Part shown: piece by piece, positions 28,040 through 33,911 of the stretch
Numbering within the stretch: position 1 is the first letter of the stretch
Layout of the letters: every line of letters starts with the position of its first letter
Assembly (NCBI RefSeq): GCF_963675165.1
Contig: NC_087389.1
Location: 6,537,621 to 6,571,531, forward strand
Source of the DNA: Halichondria panicea
Lineage: Eukaryota; Porifera; Demospongiae; Suberitida; Halichondriidae
Direction of reading: 5' to 3'
Length of the DNA: 33,911 nucleotides
Translations under genes and position numbers: made by a program
The notes under the pieces: generated by a model
The model's input: only the letters and a program-made list of their open reading frames with translations
The model's database searches: none
Told to the model about the DNA's origin: nothing

Positions 28040-30950
28040 ATTTGCTGGTTTTGCCTGCTATCTAAAAAAATTAGGCAAGCCCGTGTTTAAATAGTGTGCA
28101 ATATTTCATTTGCTGGTTTAGCCAGCTTCTGACGGGGAGCCTTGCACGCCCTAATCTAAAAAAAATTAGGCAAAAAGGGAGAGCAAATAGTGTGCAATAT
28201 TTCATTTGCTGGTTTAGCCAGCTTCTGACGGGGAGCCTTGCACGCCCTAATCTAAAAAAAATTAGGCAAAAAGGGAGAGCAAATAGTGTGCAATATTTCA
28301 TTTGCTGGTTTAGCCAGCTTCTGACGGGGAGCCTTGCACGCCCTAATCTAAAAAAAATTAGGCAAAAAGGGAGAGCAAATAGTGTGCAATATTTCATTTG
28401 CTGGTTTAGCCAGCTTCTGACGGGGAGCCTTGCACGCCCTAATCTAAAAAAATTAGGCAAAAAGGGAGAGCCCGTATTTAAATAGTGTGCAATATTTCAT
28501 TTGCTGGTTTAGCCAGCTTCTGACGGGGAGCCTTGCACGCCCTAATCTAAAAAAATTAGGCAAAAAGGGAGAGCCCGTATTTAAATAGTGTGCAATATTT
28601 CATTTGCTGGTTTAGCCAGCTTCTGACGGGGAGCCTTGCACGCCCTAATCTAAAAAAATTAGGCAAAAAGGGAGAGCCCGTATTTAAATAGTGTGCAATA
28701 TTTCATTTGCTGGTTTAGCCAGCTTCTGACGGGGAGCCTTGCACGCCCTAATCTAAAAAAAATTAGGCAAAAAGGGAGAGCAAATAGTGTGCAATATTTC
28801 ATTTGCTGGTTTAGCCAGCTTCTGACGGGGAGCCTTGCACGCCCTAATCTAAAAAAATTAGGCAAAAAGGGAGAGCCCGTATTTAAATAGTGTGCAATAT
28901 TTCATTTGCTGGTTTAGCCAGCTTCTGACGGGGAGCCTTGCACGCCCTAATCTAAAAAAAATTAGGCAAAAAGGGAGAGCAAATAGTGTGCAATATTTCA
29001 TTTGCTGGTTTAGCCAGCTTCTGACGGGGAGCCTTGCACGCCCTAATCTAAAAAAATTAGGCAAAAAGGGAGAGCCCGTATTTAAATAGTGTGCAATATT
29101 TCATTTGCTGGTTTAGCCAGCTTCTGACGGGGAGCCTTGCACGCCCTAATCTAAAAAAATTAGGCAAAAAGGGAGAGCCCGTATTTAAATAGTGTGCAAT
29201 ATTTCATTTGCTGGTTTAGCCAGCTTCTGACGGGGAGCCTTGCACGCCCTAATCTAAAAAAATTAGGCAAAAAGGGAGAGCCCGTATTTAAATAGTGTGC
29301 AATATTTCATTTGCTGGTTTAGCCAGCTTCTGACGGGGAGCCTTGCACGCCCTAATCTAAAAAAAATTAGGCAAAAAGGGAGAGCAAATAGTGTGCAATA
29401 TTTCATTTGCTGGTTTAGCCAGCTTCTGACGGGGAGCCTTGCACGCCCTAATCTAAAAAAATTAGGCAAAAAGGGAGAGCCCGTATTTAAATAGTGTGCA
29501 ATATTTCATTTGCTGGTTTAGCCAGCTTCTGACGGGGAGCCTTGCACGCCCTAATCTAAAAAAATTAGGCAAAAAGGGAGAGCCCGTATTTAAATAGTGT
29601 GCAATATTTCATTTGCTGGTTTAGCCAGCTTCTGACGGGGAGCCTTGCACGCCCTAATCTAAAAAAATTAGGCAAAAAGGGAGAGCCCGTATTTAAATAG
29701 TGTGCAATATTTCATTTGCTGGTTTAGCCAGCTTCTGACGGGGAGCCTTGCACGCCCTAATCTAAAAAAAATTAGGCAAAAAGGGAGAGCAAATAGTGTG
29801 CAATATTTCATTTGCTGGTTTAGCCAGCTTCTGACGGGGAGCCTTGCACGCCCTAATCTAAAAAAATTAGGCAAAAAGGGAGAGCCCGTATTTAAATAGT
29901 GTGCAATATTTCATTTGCTGGTTTAGCCAGCTTCTGACGGGGAGCCTTGCACGCCCTAATCTAAAAAAATTAGGCAAAAAGGGAGAGCCCGTATTTAAAT
30001 AGTGTGCAATATTTCATTTGCTGGTTTAGCCAGCTTCTGACGGGGAGCCTTGCACGCCCTAATCTAAAAAAATTAGGCAAAAAGGGAGAGCCCGTATTTA
30101 AATAGTGTGCAATATTTCATTTGCTGGTTTAGCCAGCTTCTGACGGGGAGCCTTGCACGCCCTAATCTAAAAAAAATTAGGCAAAAAGGGAGAGCAAATA
30201 GTGTGCAATATTTCATTTGCTGGTTTAGCCAGCTTCTGACGGGGAGCCTTGCACGCCCTAATCTAAAAAAATTAGGCAAAAAGGGAGAGCCCGTATTTAA
30301 ATAGTGTGCAATATTTCATTTGCTGGTTTAGCCAGCTTCTGACGGGGAGCCTTGCACGCCCTAATCTAAAAAAATTAGGCAAAAAGGGAGAGCCCGTATT
30401 TAAATAGTGTGCAATATTTCATTTGCTGGTTTAGCCAGCTTCTGACGGGGAGCCTTGCACGCCCTAATCTAAAAAAATTAGGCAAAAAGGGAGAGCCCGT
30501 ATTTAAATAGTGTGCAATATTTCATTTGCTGGTTTAGCCAGCTTCTGACGGGGAGCCTTGCACGCCCTAATCTAAAAAAAATTAGGCAAAAAGGGAGAGC
30601 AAATAGTGTGCAATATTTCATTTGCTGGTTTAGCCAGCTTCTGACGGGGAGCCTTGCACGCCCTAATCTAAAAAAATTAGGCAAAAAGGGAGAGCCCGTA
30701 TTTAAATAGTGTGCAATATTTCATTTGCTGGTTTAGCCAGCTTCTGACGGGGAGCCTTGCACGCCCTAATCTAAAAAAATTAGGCAAAAAGGGAGAGCCC
30801 GTATTTAAATAGTGTGCAATATTTCATTTGCTGGTTTAGCCAGCTTCTGACGGGGAGCCTTGCACGCCCTAATCTAAAAAAATTAGGCAAAAAGGGAGAG
30901 CAAATAGTGTGCAATATTTCATTTGCTGGTTAAGCCAGCTTCTGACAGCG
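28040..30950. repeat. satellite D: 96/103-bp monomers in a 405-bp higher-order repeat
   Basis: Twenty-nine monomers, with agtgtgcaatatttc starts from 28093 to 30906. Two forms exist: a short one of 96 bp (eight A's before ttagg, no cccgtattt) and a long one of 103 bp (seven A's, with cccgtattt). The order is S S S L L L S L S, then L L L S repeated four times (29,000-30,700), then L L S. The 405-bp block is therefore three long plus one short. Each monomer has two inverted pairs: gctgg/ccagc and cctaat/attagg. Open frames through it on both strands are artefacts of the repeat. Confidence 0.95.
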
Positions 30951-31357
30951 AGCCTTACAATAAATTAGTGGTTTTGCTTAGTGCATTGTTTGTTTTAGTG
31001 AAGAAAAAAGTGCAGTAAAACATGAAAAGAAAAAAGTGGTTTTGCTTATAAGCTTAAGTAGTGCTTGATGATGAAAAGACAAAAGTAGGTTAGCTTTATT
31101 AGTGCAGTATTTGCTGGTTTAAGTGAAAAAAAAGTTGTTTTGTTAATAGTGGTTTGCTGAAAAAAAAAGTGAAGTCAGTCAAAGTTGTTTTGCAATTATG
31201 AAAACAAGTGCAGCAAGGTAGTTTAGCTTATTAAAAGTTTGTATTTTAAGTAAAGTAAAAGTAGTACCTCAGTGCAGTAGAGGAAGCCAAAGGAAGCCAA
31301 AGTAGATATGCTATGGAATTTAAAAACCATAAGTACTGAAATATTGCCATCATCTGC
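30951..31357. other. A-rich degenerate spacer
   Basis: Irregular repeats of gtggttttgctta, agtgcag and gaaaaaaaagtg words. It looks like a decayed satellite related in vocabulary to array D (tttgctggttt recurs at about 31110). No gene is seen. Confidence 0.6.
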
Positions 31358-31412
31358 TATAAAAGAGAGTGAGCAAAAAGGGAGGAGGGTGGGCGTGGCT
31401 GAGGGTGGGAAA
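31358..31412 (+). promoter_or_regulatory. candidate telomere-directed promoter (TATA box plus GC/GT-rich block)
   Basis: TATAAAAG at 31358-31365 matches the TATA consensus. Some 16-45 bases downstream lies a G-rich block (ggaggagggtgggcgtggct, then gagggtggg) resembling Sp/KLF sites and a quadruplex motif. Transcription to the right would cross the 31-bp array and yield UUAGGG RNA, the polarity of TERRA. This is inference from motif and position. Confidence 0.3.
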
Positions 31413-31442
31413 GTTGGCTAGAGTGTGCGGTAAAGTACTTGA

Positions 31443-32803
31443 GCTAGAGTTGTGGTTAAGTACTCTAACAACAGCTAGAGTTGTGGTTAAGTACTCTAAC
31501 AACAGCTAGAGTTGTGGTTAAGTACTCTAACAACAGCTAGAGTTGTGGTTAAGTACTCTAACAACAGCTAGAGTTGTGGTTAAGTACTCTAACAACAGCT
31601 AGAGTTGTGGTTAAGTACTCTAACAACAGCTAGAGTTGTGGTTAAGTACTCTAACAACAGCTAGAGTTGTGGTTAAGTACTCTAACAACAGCTAGAGTTG
31701 TGGTTAAGTACTCTAACAACAGCTAGAGTTGTGGTTAAGTACTCTAACAACAGCTAGAGTTGTGGTTAAGTACTCTAACAACAGCTAGAGTTGTGGTTAA
31801 GTACTCTAACAACAGCTAGAGTTGTGGTTAAGTACTCTAACAACAGCTAGAGTTGTGGTTAAGTACTCTAACAACAGCTAGAGTTGTGGTTAAGTACTCT
31901 AACAACAGCTAGAGTTGTGGTTAAGTACTCTAACAACAGCTAGAGTTGTGGTTAAGTACTCTAACAACAGCTAGAGTTGTGGTTAAGTACTCTAACAACA
32001 GCTAGAGTTGTGGTTAAGTACTCTAACAACAGCTAGAGTTGTGGTTAAGTACTCTAACAACAGCTAGAGTTGTGGTTAAGTACTCTAACAACAGCTAGAG
32101 TTGTGGTTAAGTACTCTAACAACAGCTAGAGTTGTGGTTAAGTACTCTAACAACAGCTAGAGTTGTGGTTAAGTACTCTAACAACAGCTAGAGTTGTGGT
32201 TAAGTACTCTAACAACAGCTAGAGTTGTGGTTAAGTACTCTAACAACAGCTAGAGTTGTGGTTAAGTACTCTAACAACAGCTAGAGTTGTGGTTAAGTAC
32301 TCTAACAACAGCTAGAGTTGTGGTTAAGTACTCTAACAACAGCTAGAGTTGTGGTTAAGTACTCTAACAACAGCTAGAGTTGTGGTTAAGTACTCTAACA
32401 ACAGCTAGAGTTGTGGTTAAGTACTCTAACAACAGCTAGAGTTGTGGTTAAGTACTCTAACAACAGCTAGAGTTGTGGTTAAGTACTCTAACAACAGCTA
32501 GAGTTGTGGTTAAGTACTCTAACAACAGCTAGAGTTGTGGTTAAGTACTCTAACAACAGCTAGAGTTGTGGTTAAGTACTCTAACAACAGCTAGAGTTGT
32601 GGTTAAGTACTCTAACAACAGCTAGAGTTGTGGTTAAGTACTCTAACAACAGCTAGAGTTGTGGTTAAGTACTCTAACAACAGCTAGAGTTGTGGTTAAG
32701 TACTCTAACAACAGCTAGAGTTGTGGTTAAGTACTCTAACAACAGCTAGAGTTGTGGTTAAGTACTCTAACAACAGCTAGAGTTGTGGTTAAGTACTCTA
32801 ACA
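31443..32803. repeat. satellite E: 31-bp unit, about 44 copies
   Basis: Unit gctagagttgtggttaagta then ctctaacaaca. By eye all copies are identical except the first degenerate one near 31418-31442. tagag/ctcta and gttgt/acaac form inverted pairs. The array breaks inside a unit after ctctaaca and passes straight into gggttaggg. Confidence 0.96.
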
Positions 32804-33911
32804 GGGTTAGGGTTAGGGTTAGGGTTAGGGTTAGGGTTAGGGTTAGGGTTAGGGTTAGGGTTAGGGTAAGGGTTAGGGTTAGGGCAAGGGTTAGGGTTAG
32901 GGTTAGGGTTAGGGTTAGGGTTAGGGTTAGGGTTAGGGTTAGGGTTAGGGTTAGGGTTAGGGTTAGGGTTAGGGTTAGGGTTAGGGTTAGGGTTAGGGTT
33001 AGGGTTAGGGTTAGGGTTAGGGTTAGGGTTAGGGTTAGGGTTAGGGTTAGGGTTAGGGTTAGGGTTAGGGTTAGGGTTAGGGTTAGGGTTAGGGTTAGGG
33101 TTAGGGTTAGGGTTAGGGTTAGGGTTAGGGTTAGGGTTAGGGTTAGGGTTAGGGTTAGGGTTAGGGTTAGGGTTAGGGTTAGGGTTAGGGTTAGGGTTAG
33201 GGTTAGGGTTAGGGTTAGGGTTAGGGTTAGGGTTAGGGTTAGGGTTAGGGTTAGGGTTAGGGTTAGGGTTAGGGTTAGGGTTAGGGTTAGGGTTAGGGTT
33301 AGGGTTAGGGTTAGGGTTAGGGTTAGGGTTAGGGTTAGGGTTAGGGTTAGGGTTAGGGTTAGGGTTAGGGTTAGGGTTAGGGTTAGGGTTAGGGTTAGGG
33401 TTAGGGTTAGGGTTAGGGTTAGGGTTAGGGTTAGGGTTAGGGTTAGGGTTAGGGTTAGGGTTAGGGTTAGGGTTAGGGTTAGGGTTAGGGTTAGGGTTAG
33501 GGTTAGGGTTAGGGTTAGGGTTAGGGTTAGGGTTAGGGTTAGGGTTAGGGTTAGGGTTAGGGTTAGGGTTAGGGTTAGGGTTAGGGTTAGGGTTAGGGTT
33601 AGGGTTAGGGTTAGGGTTAGGGTTAGGGTTAGGGTTAGGGTTAGGGTTAGGGTTAGGGTTAGGGTTAGGGTTAGGGTTAGGGTTAGGGTTAGGGTTAGGG
33701 TTAGGGTTAGGGTTAGGGTTAGGGTTAGGGTTAGGGTTAGGGTTAGGGTTAGGGTTAGGGTTAGGGTTAGGGTTAGGGTTAGGGTTAGGGTTAGGGTTAG
33801 GGTTAGGGTTAGGGTTAGGGTTAGGGTTAGGGTTAGGGTTAGGGTTAGGGTTAGGGTTAGGGTTAGGGTTAGGGTTAGGGTTAGGGTTAGGGTTAGGGTT
33901 AGGGTTAGGGT
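32804..33911 (+). repeat. telomere, (TTAGGG)n, about 184 repeats
   Basis: A 1108-bp uninterrupted TTAGGG array, G-strand 5' to 3' toward the window end. Only two variant repeats were seen, TAAGGG at 32867-32872 and CAAGGG at 32885-32890, both within 90 bp of the proximal edge. Confidence 0.98.

Noticed and set aside
28071-30709. Repeated open frames of 65-129 codons on both strands
   Set aside because: They are the satellite D monomer read in frame; both strands are open and unit lengths alternate, so this is repeat sequence, not genes.
31443-32803. CRISPR array
   Set aside because: The 31-bp units are contiguous with no unique spacers, and the context is a eukaryotic telomere.

Overview
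This window is a eukaryotic chromosome end from an animal. The last 1.1 kb is an uninterrupted TTAGGG array reading 5' to 3' toward the right edge, which is the polarity of a chromosome terminus. The first 16.8 kb is compact, intron-rich gene space. Most introns are about 45-100 nt, with GT-AG ends that can be placed by reading-frame continuity. The gene content (an IP3-receptor-like N-terminus, COMMD3, UBAP2/Lingerer, RagC/D) is metazoan. Very short introns, tight spacing, abundant (TG)n and small fold-back repeats suggest an early-branching animal such as a demosponge, but the species is inferred, not shown.

Layout: 1-361, first two coding exons of a minus-strand IP3-receptor-like gene running off the left edge. 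362-612, short divergent promoter. 613-1518, COMMD3 (+, 8 exons, 185 aa). 1893-7809, UBAP2/UBAP2L/Lingerer homologue (+, 15 exons, about 847 aa). 8318-11794, RagC/RagD GTPase (+, 11 coding exons, 367 aa). 12158-16751, a coiled-coil gene on the minus strand (14 coding exons, about 657 aa), convergent with RagC/D. 16752-17970, sparse spacer. From there to the end no confident gene is seen.

The distal half is a ladder of tandem arrays whose unit shrinks stepwise toward the tip: about 1.2 kb x 4 (17971-22780), about 0.7 kb x 6 (22981-27076), 96/103 bp x 29 arranged as a 405-bp higher-order repeat (28040-30950), 31 bp x about 44 (31443-32803), then 6 bp telomere repeats (32804-33911). A TATA-box plus GC/GT-rich block sits just before the 31-bp array and points toward the telomere.

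The most unusual pattern in gene space is that several introns are enlarged by minisatellites whose units carry a copy of that intron's own splice junction: donor copies in UBAP2 introns 2 and 3, acceptor plus exon-start copies in UBAP2 intron 9 and RagC/D intron 6, and a unit resembling both junctions in the last intron of the coiled-coil gene. Other structures are a perfect 94-bp inverted repeat, a TIR element holding a tRNA-derived SINE-like unit, and a family of about 50-60 bp fold-back elements. The genes are ordinary neighbours, not an operon; COMMD3, UBAP2, RagC/D and IP3R act in separate housekeeping and signalling processes. All coordinates and counts were read by eye.
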